This document shows, in pieces, positions 11,214-20,740 of a stretch of DNA of 64,000 nucleotides (position 1 is its first letter; the number at the start of each line of letters is the position of its first letter). The notes beneath the pieces are model-generated. The model saw only the letters and a list, made by a program, of their open reading frames with translations, searched no databases and had not been told where the DNA came from. The stretch spans positions 113,835,916 to 113,899,915 of the forward strand of contig OW804098.1 of NCBI GenBank assembly GCA_942159475.1, read 5' to 3'. The translations under genes and the position numbers were made by a program. Origin of the DNA: Sthenelais limicola (Eukaryota > Annelida > Polychaeta > Phyllodocida > Sigalionidae).

Positions 11214-12995
11214 TTATTCAATGTGTTTCTTGTTCTTGAGTGCAGTTTTGAAGGTTTCAAATGTTGGTATGTCTTTTTGTGACTGGGCAAGATTGTTCCA
11301 GTTTTTGGCTCCTAGGTAGCATGGGGCATTCTTTAGTGTTTCTGTTTTCGGTAGAGGCAGTGGGAGGTTGTATTTATGCTGTGATCGTGTGAGTCTGGTG
11401 TTGGTTTCTGGTAGGGTAGGTTGGGCTCTTGATCGTTTGTACATGAGGCATAGTAAGTGCCTGTCTCTTCGGTCTTTGAGTGTATCCAGACCTAGTGTAG
11501 TGAGTTTGTGTGAGGCTGGCTCGTGTTTTTTTGTGCGGGTAATGATTCTGATTGCTCTTGATTGGATGCGTTCTAGTTTGGCTATGTTGTTTTGTGTAGC
11601 GAAGTGGTAAATAATTGAGTTGTAGTCTAGTATTGGGAGCACCATTGCTTTGTATATTTTGAGTGCAGTTTGTTCTGAGATCATGTATCTAATGCGGGAT
11701 AATGTGTATAGCTTGTTATTTGTTGATTGCAATGCAGCATCCACCTGTTTCTGAGCATTCAGCTTTCTGTCTAATGTTGTGCCCAGATATTTGAAGCTTT
11801 CTACTAGTTCAAGTTCTGCGCCATGGAGTCGTAGGTTTGAGGTGGCTGCGTCTATGGCTCTTTTGGTTGTAAAGGATAGAACCTTCGTTTTGGTTGTGTT
11901 GATTGTTAGTTTATTTGTGGCACACCAGTTTTCTAGTGTGTGAAGTGCTGACTGGAGTGGAATGATGGTGTTTGTATGTGTTTTGTCAGCAAAGTAAATG
12001 ACTGTGTCGTCAGCGTACAGTTGTGTTTTGACTTCTGGTAGGCATGCGGGCAGGTCATTCATGTATATGATGAAAAGGAGGGGCCCAAGGTTTGAACCTT
12101 GAGGGACTCCGGTTGTGAGGGGTAGGGTGCTTGAGGTTACTCCATTTGCAATAACAGTTTGGGATCTGTTCACGAGATAACTACTGAACCATTTGCAAGA
12201 GTTGTTGCCGAATTCAAGTGATCTTAGTTTTTGTATTATGAGAGCGTGGTCTAGGGTGTCAAACGCTTTTTTGAGGTCGATAAATATTGCAGTTGTTGTG
12301 TGTTTGCTGTTTATGGCAGTGGCTATGTCATCTATTAGGTTAGCTAGTGCTTGGTGGGTTGAGTGGTTTTGCCTGAATCCATATTGGTTTTCATTGAGAA
12401 GGTTGTGTTCTTCAAGGTACTCTGAGGTCTGGTCATTGACTATTGATTCAAGGATTTTTCCTGGTATGGGGAGAAGGGCGATTGGTCTCATTTCATTAGG
12501 GGTGCTAGCATTATTTGTTTTCGGGATTGGGACCACCGTAGCAGTCTTCCATGCTGTAGGGAAGTTACCCTCAGCAATGGATAGGTTATAGAGTGTGGTG
12601 AATTCAGTGAGAAGGTGTGTCATGGCATCTCTAAGGACACGGCTGCTTAGGTGTGGGATACCCGATGGCTTGGAAATGTTTATGTTCCTAATTTTTGACA
12701 GTACTACTTCTTCTGTTGCTGGTAATATTGAGAAAGGCTCATTATTATTTGTGGTTGTTGTTGGTTTGTATGGGATTTTTGTTGAGGGGCATTTAATCTT
12801 TTGTGCTAGCAAGGGGCCTATGTTTGCAAAGTAAGCATTTATGGTGTCTGCAACATGCTCCCTTGGCACAGGGGTTCCTTCCTCATTTATAAGTGAGAGA
12901 GTGTCATGTGGTGAGTTTTCTGGCATGATTTTGGCTATTGTTCTCCAAAACTTTTTTGGGTCTTTTTGGTTTATTTCTAATTCGTGCTTTATATG
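11214..12995 (-). CDS. Non-LTR reverse transcriptase (5'-truncated ORF2)
   Basis: The frame has no stop for about 590 codons. The 570 codons after an internal ATG at 12926 follow coding sequence that continues upstream (DPKKFWRTIAKI) to the truncation. Motifs in order: NQYGFRQNHST, FIDLKKAFDTLDH (motif A Asp), GVPQGSNLGPLLF, YADDTVIYF (catalytic YADD), TKTKVLSF and FKYLGTTLD, then a long C-terminal thumb region. These are standard for CR1/L2/jockey-group LINEs. The N-terminal endonuclease is absent. The absence of stops suggests a fairly recent insertion. Confidence 0.85.
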   Translation of the reverse strand, partial: HIKHELEINQKDPKKFWRTIAKIMPENSPHDTLSLINEEGTPVPREHVADTINAYFANIGPLLAQKIKCPSTKIPYKPTTTTNNNEPFSILPATEEVVLSKIRNINISKPSGIPHLSSRVLRDAMTHLLTEFTTLYNLSIAEGNFPTAWKTATVVPIPKTNNASTPNEMRPIALLPIPGKILESIVNDQTSEYLEEHNLLNENQYGFRQNHSTHQALANLIDDIATAINSKHTTTAIFIDLKKAFDTLDHALIIQKLRSLEFGNNSCKWFSSYLVNRSQTVIANGVTSSTLPLTTGVPQGSNLGPLLFIIYMNDLPACLPEVKTQLYADDTVIYFADKTHTNTIIPLQSALHTLENWCATNKLTINTTKTKVLSFTTKRAIDAATSNLRLHGAELELVESFKYLGTTLDRKLNAQKQVDAALQSTNNKLYTLSRIRYMISEQTALKIYKAMVLPILDYNSIIYHFATQNNIAKLERIQSRAIRIITRTKKHEPASHKLTTLGLDTLKDRRDRHLLCLMYKRSRAQPTLPETNTRLTRSQHKYNLPLPLPKTETLKNAPCYLGAKNWNNLAQSQKDIPTFETFKTALKNKKHIE

Positions 12996-13017
12996 AATAC
13001 ATTAATTTTTATTACAG

Positions 13018-13317
13018 GTCAAAATCAGGCCTACAGGATCAGGGATGCACCATGTGCATAACAAGAATGCAATGAAAGCGGTTGCAGGTCTCCTCATCAT
13101 GTTCATCGCCTGTTACCTACCTCCACTTTTCATTGTAAACTTCGCCAATTATGTTCCCACCTGGATGTCACGCTATGCCCACATGTTTCTTCACATTTCC
13201 TTGGCTCTTAACCCTATTTATTATTCACTGAGGATTAGGGGTATTGTGCCTAAGTGGAGGGCATGCTCCAATGCTGTAGGGCCCCATGTGGCCACTCTGG
13301 AGGTATCCCCACCTTAA
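13018..13317 (+). CDS. Class A GPCR, terminal exon encoding TM6 and TM7
   Basis: Acceptor TTTTTATTACAG ends at 13017; the exon starts in phase 0 and stops with TAA at 13315-13317. It encodes the end of a short third intracellular loop, a TM6-like helix with CYLPP (the place of the CWxP toggle motif, Trp replaced by Tyr-Leu), a short extracellular loop, and TM7 with NPIYY (the NPxxY motif). A tail of about 28 residues follows. It joins in frame to the exon at 8604-8843. Known role of the family: seven-helix G-protein coupling at the cell surface. Confidence 0.75.
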   Translation, partial: VKIRPTGSGMHHVHNKNAMKAVAGLLIMFIACYLPPLFIVNFANYVPTWMSRYAHMFLHISLALNPIYYSLRIRGIVPKWRACSNAVGPHVATLEVSPP

Positions 13318-13325
13318 CCAAACTA

Positions 13326-13502
13326 CAGTGGAATCCCACATAAAGACCACCTCATTACAGAGACCACCCCTCTATTAAAACAGTTTTCCCAGTCCCGAAA
13401 TATTCCCTCTTATCAAATTTAGAGCCTTTTAAAGAGACCACCTCGCCAAAAGACCAAAAATCATTCAGTCCCAAGGGTGGTCTTAATAGTGAGGTTCCAC
13501 TG
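13326..13502. repeat. 177-bp MITE with CAGTGG ends and TA duplication
   Basis: TA (13324-13325) and TA (13503-13504) flank a unit starting CAGTGGAATC and ending GGTTCCACTG, with AAAGACCAC-type subterminal repeats. TA duplications with CAGTGG ends fit the Tc1/mariner-pogo (Tigger) group. It lies 8 bp after the GPCR stop codon, so it is probably in the 3' UTR. Confidence 0.7.
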
Positions 13503-14208
13503 TATCTAAATTGTTCTGGGGTAAATATTATTGTGTAAATAATATGTGATTATCAAAACAGTAACATGGATCCTGTTAGTCGTAATGACAATTTATATTA
13601 AGTTTATTTTGCTAAAATCTTGCCAAAGAAGCATAGTGTTGTGTAACCAGTGGGATTAATATTAACTTCTATCAATTGTGTGGTAATTATAACTTCTATT
13701 AGTACTTGTTATGAATGTAAGAGGTCCTTAAGATATTACACTATACATAGTATTCATATGACGTCACCCCAGTCAGCGGCTATCCTTACTGGCAACCATA
13801 CTGTGTGGCTACACAGAGCGGAAAGCACCAGATTGATAGGCTTTCCGTTTCAAATGTTTGATAATGTCGATTATACTCATTATTCCATCATGACACACTA
13901 ACAAATTACAATCGAGCCTACCAGCTTACTTTATATTACATTTGCTAAAACTTTCAGAGGTGAAAACGGCTGGAAAACAGCATTTTCGAGGCTTGGAGCA
14001 CACAACGTTTACGAAGCTTGACCCACAGTATGGCGAGCCGCGGCCAGCGCCGTGACGTCAGTGAGACCATATATATTGTTTATATTAATGGAGTTGTACT
14101 GATGAATAGTAGTTTGTATTGAGTAATGAGTTGATTATTTTTGATAACAGGCAACGCTTGAGAAAATCCATGGCGGATATAGCAACTTTCAATTGAACTT
14201 TATTAAAT
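13503..14208. other. Non-coding, nothing recognised
   Basis: Downstream of the GPCR. The short frame at 13650-13901 has no recognisable content and no splice or start context. Confidence 0.4.
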
Positions 14209-14620
14209 GTGATCTGTTTTAAATCAGTCATAAGTCGCAAGAAATGGATATTCAGATATCACCATATTTGTAAGGAGGAGAACAGGCAGACTGCAATGGT
14301 AGAAAACACTAAGACACCGAATAAGTATTTCTATATATTTTAAGTTATAAGTATTTTAAGTATATATAATTATTTATTTTTGAAAAAAAAAGTTTGCAAT
14401 ATTTCTGGATAGGTATCTAACTGTTAAGTAACTAAATATACTCCATACGAAACCCTTCAAAATGCAAGAATATATTTAATACACTGTCCTGAAATTAATT
14501 ACATAGATGCTCAAGTGCTCAACCCTGTAAAAATCAAATCATTACAATAAAGAGATCTTGTGAAAAAAACACTTTGTAAAATATCAATAGTGCGACTTTC
14601 GACACATTTCAACACATCAC
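14209..14620. repeat. MITE family A, full-length copy (412 bp)
   Basis: It runs from GTGATCTG to CACATCAC and is flanked by AAAT at 14205-14208 and 14621-14624, a 4-bp target duplication. TIRs of about 40 bp include the AGTCATAAGTCGCAA-type motif. Confidence 0.75.
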
Positions 14621-15127
14621 AAATATGTTATTGCCCTTTTGTGAATTAAACAAAAAAATTATAATACAAAAATAACTTGGTTAACTAATTTCCCCTAAAT
14701 GTCTGATTTTCAATAAAAAAATATGACATGGAGTACTTTTTTGTCAGGTGTCTTCCTCAAATCCTTCTACGCTTGATTAGAGTTAACCGCCTCACTGATG
14801 CTGCCTTTTTGGACAAACAGACTATACTCCTTGGAACTTTGACTGATATTTATACAATTTCATGAATAATACTGAACACAGTAGAACATGTATTATATAT
14901 AGACAAATATTATACAATGGTGGACAGACATTTGTGACATGGAGTTCAGGAGATGGCTACAAAAGGTAGTCTCTAAATTGTTTTAAATGGATTCCAGATT
15001 CTTCAAGCAACCGTATCGAAATGAAATAACTACATAATTATATATTGATGTAACTTATAACTTATAACTAACTTCTAACATTTATACACCACTCCTTTCT
15101 CTTTTTACCTTAATACTGCACTAAAAT

Positions 15128-15531
15128 GTGATCCGTTTTAGGAAAATGAGTCATAAGTCGCAAAAAATGGATTTTGAGATATCACCATATTTGAAAAGAG
15201 GAGATCAAGCCGATTCCAATGATAGTAAACAGTATAATAAAATAATAAGTATTTCTAGATTTTAAGTTAGATATTTTCGTTTTTGAAAAAAGGTTTCCAA
15301 TATTTCTGGGGGTTAATAAACAGTAAAATAACTAAATGTAGTCCATATGAGGACCTTTAAAACGAAAGGATATATTGCATAGATTGTCCTGGAATTTGAG
15401 ACATCGATTGACATACCTATAAGTGACACACTCTCCAAAAATCAGAAAATTCCAATAATGTGATCTTGTGAAAAAAACACTGAAAAATATCAATTTTGCG
15501 ACTTGTGACTCATTTTCTTAAAACACATCAC
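15128..15531. repeat. MITE family A, full-length copy (404 bp)
   Basis: GTGATCCG...ACACATCAC flanked by AAAT at 15124-15127 and 15532-15535. The left subterminal AATGAGTCATAAGTCGCAAA is mirrored by TTTGCGACTTGTGACTCATT at the right. Confidence 0.8.
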
Positions 15532-16670
15532 AAATAGGCCCTGGCAGAAGATAGATAAAGCACTTTATTTCACCCCTGTAGCCTATACCTTCAGCATTGT
15601 ATCCCACACTTGGTCAAGGTGGTGCATAACATGTAAATTAGGTCACCCTTGGTGCATACAACAAATAGGTTCAGCAGCTAAGCCTGATAACCGGAAGTAA
15701 AATTGTGTATTCATGAGCCACCACTTCCGACAATGGATCATCAATTGTTTACTCTTAATTTCTCTGGAAAGTTATTGATTCAAAATGAAAAATAATATAA
15801 TATTTAAAAATTTGATTTTGCTAAAAGTATATCGATGTAGACCTGCCATGAATAAAGATCCTATAGTTCACCTAGTCACTCCAAAGTGCACATACCAAGC
15901 TCTTTTTGGATTTTGCGAAACCCCCATTATCACCCACTCTGTGAATCATTGATCATTTCCCCTATTGTCTCTTTAAAGAATAAAGCTAAGGCTTCAAAAT
16001 AAAGTAGCACTGAAAAATCTTTCATTTTGTAAAAGCATATCAATGTAGAATGGATTTAAGTATATTATTAAAAAATGAACAAAGTGCTTGCTAAGGCAGA
16101 TGACACAACAGATATCCTCCCGACACTATAGGCACGGTAAACCCTGTGTTCCAGCTAGTCAGAGAACACATTTCTATAATTCTGATCAAATGGAAGGGTT
16201 ACAAGCGCTTAACTTAAGAGGAGTTAAATGATATTTTGCTGAACGATATCAAAGATTTAGAACAGAATAATATATAGAGAAAGCAAGGAAGGGAAGGATG
16301 AAGTATAGGCAGAGCTGGAGACCAATGAAAATCAAGTCATGCTTGACTAAGTGCAGGACCAAAGAAATGAAATAAAGGAACACAAAAACATGACAGGTAT
16401 GCCTAAGTCCATATAATGTTTATTTTAATCAAATACCTAAGCGTATAGATAATATAATACTTTTTGGGGTCACGCTGGTCTCTCTGGATATTTAATAAAT
16501 AGTCTCTTTTTGCATTGGTTAGTATTCTATTAGTTTCTTTTTTAAGAAGCTTACATCTCTGCATGATGTCATAAATAGTGGTGGAACCTCTGATCCTCCT
16601 TCTCTTCTCTCCTCTACCTCCTCCTACCCCTCCTCCTCATACGTCAAATACATATCAGTAACTGTTGCCT
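15532..16670. other. Non-coding, nothing recognised
   Basis: No coding frame, TIR pair or RNA gene recognised. It lies downstream of the minus-strand RING gene and may include its 3' UTR near 16670. Confidence 0.35.
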
Positions 16671-18743
16671 CTAAATCTGTTTTTGTTCCACAAGTGACCA
16701 AAACAGCATCTTAAGGCTCCATTTGACATGAATGGTAATACTGGTACTAACATAGCGAGGGAAGTGGAAAGCTATGGTGGAAGCAGTAGCAAAACTATCA
16801 TTGATGCTGCATATAATCTGTTGTAACAGTGGAATAACTGCAGTAACTATAGTTGATAAACTATCATTGATGCTGTATATAATCTGTTGTAACAGTGGAA
16901 TAACTGCAGTAACTATAGTTGATAAACTATCATTGATGCTGTATATAATCTGTTGTAACAGTGGAATAACTGCAGTAACTATAGTTGATAAACTATCATT
17001 GATGCTGTATATAATCTGTTGTAACAGTGGAATAACTGCAGTAACTATAGTTGATAAACAATCATTGATGCTGTATATAATCTGTTGTAACAGTGGAATA
17101 ACTCCAGTAACTATAGTTGATAAACTATCATTGATGCTGTATATAATCTGTTGTAACAGTGGAATAACTGCAGTAACTATAGTTGATAAACTATCATTGA
17201 TGCTGTATATAATCTGTTGTAACAGTGGAATAACTGCAGTAACTATAGTTGATAAACTATCATTGATGCTGCATATAATCTGCTGTAACAGTGGAATAAC
17301 TGCAGTAACCATAGTTGATAAACTATCATTGATGCTGTATATAATCTGTTGTAACAGTGGAATAACTGCAGTAACCATAGTTGATAAACTATCATTGATG
17401 CTGTATATAATCTGTTGTAACAGTGGAATAACTGCAGTAACCATAGTTGATAAACTATCATTGATGCTGCATATAATCTGTTGTAACAGTGGAATAACTC
17501 CAGTAACTATATTTGATAAACTATCATTGATGCTGCATATAATCTGTTGTAACAGTGGAATAACTCCAGTAACTATATTTGATAAACTATCATTGATGCT
17601 GTATATAATCTGTTGTAACAGTGGAATAACTCCAGTAACTATAGTTGATAAACTATCATTGATGCTGTATATAATCTGTTGTAACAGTGGAATAACTCCA
17701 GTAACTATAGTTGATAAACTATCATTGATGCTGTATATAATCTGTTGTAACAGTGGAATAACTCCAGTAACCATAGTTGATAAACTATCATTGATGCTGT
17801 ATATAATCTGTTGTAACAGTGTAATAACTCCAGTAACTATAGTTGATAAACTATCATTGATGCTGTATATAATCTGTTGTAACAGTGGAATAACTGCAGT
17901 AACTATAGTTGATAAACTATCATTGATGCTGTATATAATCTGTTGTAACAGTGGAATAACTGCAGTAACAATAGTTGATAAACTATCATTGATGCTGTAT
18001 ATAATCTGTTGTAACAGTGGAATAACTGCAGTAACTATAGTTGATAAACTATCATTGATGCTATATATAATCTGTTCAAGCACTGGAATAACTTCAGTAA
18101 TCATACTTAGTAGCATATGATGGAAGTTGAATATAATCTGCTGCAAGAACCTGATAGTAACCTGAAAGATATACAGACTGAATTGGCACATGTTTTCGTG
18201 CAAAGCTGGTGCATATATTATACAACAAATAAGCAGAACAGTTGTTACCAAAAGCACTGCTGTTTTATTGTATTTGGAGAGTTTGGCTGCATGATCATTA
18301 CGTAATCTTTCATTTTCTGCTTTCAATTTGTAGACTTCAGCTGTATGATCATGACGTAATCTTTCCTTTTTAGCTTTCAATTGGAAACTGTTGGCTTCAG
18401 CTGCTTGATCATTGTGTAATCTTTCAATTTCAGCTGTGAGTTCCAATATATTGCGTTCAACTGCCTGATCCTCTTGACCATGAGATGATACATAATCTTT
18501 ATACAATGTTACAAGTTCAGCTGCCCTGAAGTCTTTCTTCAGTCCCTGCACTCCATGTGTTGATGTATGTGTGTTACATACAGGGCAGATTATTGTCCTG
18601 TTTCCACATATTATCCTCCTCAAGCATTGTTCACAGAATGTGTGCAAACATCTCAGTACCAACGGGTTCCTGTATTCCTCAAAACACACAGGGCATGTTG
18701 CAAGATCTTCTAGTTGGTTCTGGAATCTAGCTGTGTCCGTCAT
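16671..18743 (-). CDS. RING finger, coiled-coil, membrane protein with about 20 tandem 22-residue repeats
   Basis: A 690-codon frame. The start is set at ATG 18743-18741 because a pyrimidine-rich acceptor (ATATGTTTCAG) lies just upstream; an ATG 12 bases earlier falls inside that acceptor. Residues 17-56 form a C3HC4 RING (C17, C20, C32, H34, C37, C40, C53, C56), the zinc fold of E3 ubiquitin ligases. About residues 75-150 are heptad-like with repeated RLRHDH/RLRNDH segments (coiled coil). A hydrophobic segment with VLLVTTVLLICCII follows. The rest is about 20 head-to-tail 22-residue units containing YSINDSLST and a hydrophobic VIPLLQQII face. A membrane-anchored ubiquitin ligase is inference; substrate unknown. 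The repeat-free C-terminal tail is about 40 residues. A 5' non-coding exon is implied but not located. Confidence 0.7.
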   Translation of the reverse strand: MTDTARFQNQLEDLATCPVCFEEYRNPLVLRCLHTFCEQCLRRIICGNRTIICPVCNTHTSTHGVQGLKKDFRAAELVTLYKDYVSSHGQEDQAVERNILELTAEIERLHNDQAAEANSFQLKAKKERLRHDHTAEVYKLKAENERLRNDHAAKLSKYNKTAVLLVTTVLLICCIIYAPALHENMCQFSLYIFQVTIRFLQQIIFNFHHMLLSMITEVIPVLEQIIYSINDSLSTIVTAVIPLLQQIIYSINDSLSTIVTAVIPLLQQIIYSINDSLSTIVTAVIPLLQQIIYSINDSLSTIVTGVITLLQQIIYSINDSLSTMVTGVIPLLQQIIYSINDSLSTIVTGVIPLLQQIIYSINDSLSTIVTGVIPLLQQIIYSINDSLSNIVTGVIPLLQQIICSINDSLSNIVTGVIPLLQQIICSINDSLSTMVTAVIPLLQQIIYSINDSLSTMVTAVIPLLQQIIYSINDSLSTMVTAVIPLLQQIICSINDSLSTIVTAVIPLLQQIIYSINDSLSTIVTAVIPLLQQIIYSINDSLSTIVTGVIPLLQQIIYSINDCLSTIVTAVIPLLQQIIYSINDSLSTIVTAVIPLLQQIIYSINDSLSTIVTAVIPLLQQIIYSINDSLSTIVTAVIPLLQQIICSINDSFATASTIAFHFPRYVSTSITIHVKWSLKMLFWSLVEQKQI
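16794..18113 (-). repeat. 66-bp coding minisatellite, about 20 units
   Basis: Unit landmarks recur every 66 bp: ATCATTGATGCTGTATATAA, then CTGTTGTAACAGTGG, then GTAACTATAGTTGATAA. Because 66 is divisible by 3, the array stays in frame. Variants (GCAG/CCAG, TATAGTTG/CATAGTTG, GCTGTAT/GCTGCAT, TATATTTG) occur in runs of neighbouring units, which suggests local duplication or homogenisation. Confidence 0.95.
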
Positions 18744-20090
18744 TTTCTGAAACATATTAGACACCTTAGAGTATTTGCATTACCTACTGGGGCATATATT
18801 ATTGATCAGATCCAACTGTGCTTGGGATACTTGCCCTACAGCAATATAAAGTAGGTCTGCATTTCAAGAGCAGATCATGGGAATATGTAATGTATGATTT
18901 GTCCCCTCTTGGTTTTGCCTAATACTATAGCACAGGTATAGCAGCAATGCATCACACATGTGACCATGTGCAAGCCTGTGACCTGAAATACTCTGTGGTG
19001 CCAGCAGTTGCTGCCAGGTGGCACCACCACAGTCCTCCAGGGGGCAGACCTAAAGGATTGGACCTTCCATCCAGATCCCTCCGGATTAAGACAACAACCA
19101 GCTTTGTCTGCTGTTGGTTCCTGTACAAGACCCTAATGTCCCAGCAGCTACTGGTTTGACCCCTTGCAGTTCAAGGAGTCTCTTTCCCTTCATGGACTAA
19201 GTCTCCCAGAGTATCTTCTACTTGGGCGAGCCACCAGGCATATGTGAATTGATACACCATAACATATGCATTAGTTATACCTTCCTATCACAAATTAAGC
19301 TTGACTTTGGGCTCACTATATGCCAAAATCCCTTGCTGAATCTAGTGGAGTGTTAGTACCAAAACTGGAATGACTGTCAGCAGATAATGAACCAAATTCA
19401 TGAATGAATAAATTAATTGTATTTCTGACTGATATAATTGTTATTACAATTCCAAAATTGGCTAATAAATAAGCTGGCTGTTCTTCAAAAGCGTTATACT
19501 CAGTAATACCTTGTATGGCGAGGGTACTGTACAAAATACCACAAGTCCTGTATAGGAAGGATGTAGTCAGTAATATTTTGTATTGCAATCTAAAAACTGT
19601 GGCAGTCTGTGACACACTGCTCTTTGGATAGTTATAACATACATATGTGATTTAGAGAGTGTGATTCAGGGGTGCTATTTGAAAAGTCCAATAGCACCTA
19701 TGTGCTATGTTTACTTTGGAGTGTCATGTGCCTAATCTGACCAATAGGAAACCTAGAAAGTATTTGTCTGCTAATCCATTGTTACTATTTAATGGTGAAC
19801 GGTGTCATGTCTACCCCGCTGACCAATTTCAACCAAGTTTGAATTATATTAATTCTGATAAAATCAAAAGTAGATGTATATATTAAATCAAAATCAAGTA
19901 CGTAAAAATCAAATGCATATGGATACAAAGTTTGTCCCAGCTCAAACATGGTTGTGAAAAGTCTAAGTGCGCAATGATACAAACTGCTTCGCTACAAACT
20001 ACTTCGCTGTTATGTCGGTTCTAACATGGATATGTCCACAAGGTTGATGGAAACCGAGGTAAAATGCTATCAAAACTGAGTTCTCTTGTT
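18744..20090. other. Upstream region of the RING gene, nothing coding recognised
   Basis: It should contain the promoter and the 5' non-coding exon of the RING gene, but I see no clear donor/exon. The frame at 19316-19615 (minus) has no recognisable domain and is left unannotated. Confidence 0.35.
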
Positions 20091-20252
20091 GATTTGGCTC
20101 CCTATAGCCCCACTATTTGGGTCTTGTCATGAATCTTCAGATTTCATTTCAAACCACGGGGTATGTTATTTCAAAAACATGAACCAGAATTTGAAATGAA
20201 ATACTAAGATTCATCAGGAGACCCAAATCGTGGGGCTATAGGGAGCCAAATC
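20091..20252. repeat. Long inverted repeat (foldback)
   Basis: The left arm starting GATTTGGCTCCCTATAGCCC (20091) and the right arm ending with its complement (20252) are near-perfect for about 60 bp each, separated by about 35-40 bp. It could be a foldback MITE or a transcribed hairpin. Confidence 0.8.
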
Positions 20253-20536
20253 GGCCATGTGTGCGTCAGCCTTTAGGAAAGCAGGTTTCTTGGGTAATCG
20301 TTGCTAATGTTTCTTTTGCTTGAACCAAAACCAACCCTACATTGATACCTACAAAAGGAATTTTCCTTACCTCTGAAATTTATTGAGGCTAATTTCTTCT
20401 CTATCCTTATTTCGGTCCCTCTAGACCCAGCTAATCTTTGTTAAATGTCACAATTGATAATGTTACCGTAATCATACAAAATAGCGCGATAGAGGTTTTT
20501 AACCGGGTGAAAGGCACAATATAGAAAGGGTTATTT

Positions 20537-20740
20537 GGGTCAGATTTTCATAAAATGCACAATTAGATTGAAAAATGATAAATACTGAGTATATCTGAGT
20601 GTACTTTGTATTGTATTCAGTCAATAAATCTGTCGGTTATGTTGAACTGTATTTTGAATGTGATTGATTTTTGCCTTAAATTTGCGTTTTTGATAGAATT
20701 GGTGAAGGCAAGTTGTACAATTTCTGGCGATTTCACCCAT
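20537..20740. repeat. MITE family C copy, shortened
   Basis: Left end GGGTCAGATTTTCA and right end with ATTGGTGAAGGCAAGTTGTA then TTCTGGCGATTTCACCC; the middle matches other C copies. Confidence 0.65.

Larger units (their letters stand above)
10706..12997 (-). mobile_element. 5'-truncated CR1/jockey-type LINE
   Basis: On the minus strand it runs from a 5' truncation near 12997 to a poly(A) tail (19 T on the plus strand, 10706-10724). It contains an open reverse transcriptase frame and a 3' UTR of about 490 bp. The endonuclease region is missing. It landed at the end of a family A MITE within the GPCR intron, antisense to the receptor. Confidence 0.8.
8844..13017 (+). other. GPCR intron filled by nested mobile elements
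   Basis: A 4174-bp GT-AG intron between the TM4-5 and TM6-7 exons. It holds a hairpin (9219-9279), a family A MITE (9339-10700) interrupted by TTAA-flanked element B (9488-10455), and a minus-strand LINE (10706 to about 12997). About 20 bases separate the recognisable LINE from the acceptor. Exon phases (0/0) agree across it. Confidence 0.6.

Noticed and set aside
11368..12834. Plus-strand frames across the LINE
   Set aside because: They are antisense to the reverse transcriptase and carry no recognisable motif.
16794..18113. Regularly spaced repeats resembling a CRISPR array
   Set aside because: Units are contiguous 66-bp tandem repeats with no unique spacers, and the genome is eukaryotic.
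16774..18120. 448-codon plus-strand frame with a 22-residue repeat
   Set aside because: It is the antisense of the RING-gene minisatellite; a 66-bp unit without stops stays open in several frames. The minus strand has the RING domain and splice context.
19316..19615. 99-codon minus-strand frame
   Set aside because: No domain, splice or start evidence; may be chance.
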